DNA of 64,000 bases from Palleronia marisminoris (GTDB lineage Bacteria; Pseudomonadota; Alphaproteobacteria; Rhodobacterales; Rhodobacteraceae): NCBI RefSeq assembly GCF_900172315.1, contig NZ_FWFV01000002.1, forward strand, positions 186,001 through 250,000. The letters are read 5' to 3'. The notes beneath the pieces were generated by a model. It saw nothing but the letters and a program-made list of their open reading frames with translations. It was not told the DNA's origin and made no database searches. A program made the translations under genes and the position numbers. This document shows positions 63,804-64,000 of this stretch, piece after piece; the stretch's first letter is position 1, and each line of letters begins with the position of its first letter.

Positions 63804-64000
63804 GCCTCCCGGCTTCTCCCCTGCCCGCCTCGATCCGGGGCGGGCGGCTGTGCCTCACGCTGGGCGCGGCGGCGGTGGCGTCGCTCGCCGCCTGTGCGGG
63901 GCCGACGCTACCCCCTGACGTCACGGTGCGCCACAGCGCCTCGACCGAGACGGCGGGAAACGGAGCGCGCTGGCACCTGTTCCTCTTCGATCCCCGCGTT
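63800..64000 (+). CDS. Lipoprotein of unknown function, partial at the right edge
   Basis: A GTG start at 63800 overlaps the sucB stop and opens a frame to the end of the window (67 codons). The start has a basic, then hydrophobic stretch ([17 protein letters not shown]) ending in a lipobox Cys, followed by [16 protein letters not shown]. It looks like a lipoprotein encoded downstream of sucB; the rest lies outside. Confidence 0.55.

Overview
The window reads as chromosomal DNA of a GC-rich alphaproteobacterium of the Rhodobacteraceae (Roseobacter group). I infer this from the ethylmalonyl-CoA pathway genes (a Ccr-like crotonyl-CoA carboxylase/reductase and an Mcl2-like malyl-CoA thioesterase), a Mur-type Fur protein beside sitABC, an RpoH-II-type sigma factor, an HvrA-like H-NS protein, a LuxI/LuxR pair with a small upstream ORF, and the sdhCDA-orfs-sdhB and mdh-sucCDAB order. 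No rRNA, tRNA, CRISPR array, phage or intact insertion sequence was recognised. Both ends of the window cut genes (a sitC permease on the left, a lipoprotein on the right).

Layout. 0-4.1 kb: manganese uptake operon sitABC (minus) diverging from mur-gph (plus), then an EamA exporter. 4.2-12.7 kb: a catabolic island with a TRAP transporter (dctPQM), an IclR regulator, a two-subunit acyl-CoA dehydrogenase, a crotonase-fold enzyme and an acyl-CoA ligase, headed by a promoter with two palindromes. 12.7-31 kb: housekeeping genes (dut, coaBC, rpoH, GST, comM, gshB, yraN, rsmI, lpoA-like, glnD, murJ, a degenerate rhomboid, trpS, a VOC protein, an aminotransferase, usp, nfu, tsaB, rimI). 32.3-37.9 kb: a BMP-type nucleoside ABC importer ending in purine nucleoside phosphorylase. 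38-41.2 kb: TauE exporter, TIGR02186 membrane protein and a RecD-like helicase. 41.2-46.9 kb: quorum sensing (small ORF-luxR-luxI), ccr, an acyltransferase, an 820-bp gene-free stretch and an H-NS-like gene. 47-64 kb: respiratory and TCA genes (sdhCDA-three small ORFs-sdhB, mcl2-nnrU-DUF1737, a PRC-barrel protein, mdh, sucC-orf-sucD-DUF805-sucA-sucB).

How the genes fit together. The last 20 kb carries most of the oxidative branch of the TCA cycle. The sdh and suc operons, 4.5 kb apart and on opposite strands, share a nearly identical 48-49 bp promoter block containing two GTGATC half-sites exactly 21 bp apart; this looks like a common regulator binding site and is the observation I rate highest. 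Ccr and the Mcl2-like protein link acetyl-CoA assimilation to malate, which mdh and the succinate enzymes then process. Other points worth a look: a rhomboid lacking every catalytic residue, a crotonase lacking both hydratase glutamates, a PRC-barrel protein with a split barrel and five 11-residue helical repeats, and a 14-bp element repeated in inverted orientation in the quorum-sensing locus.
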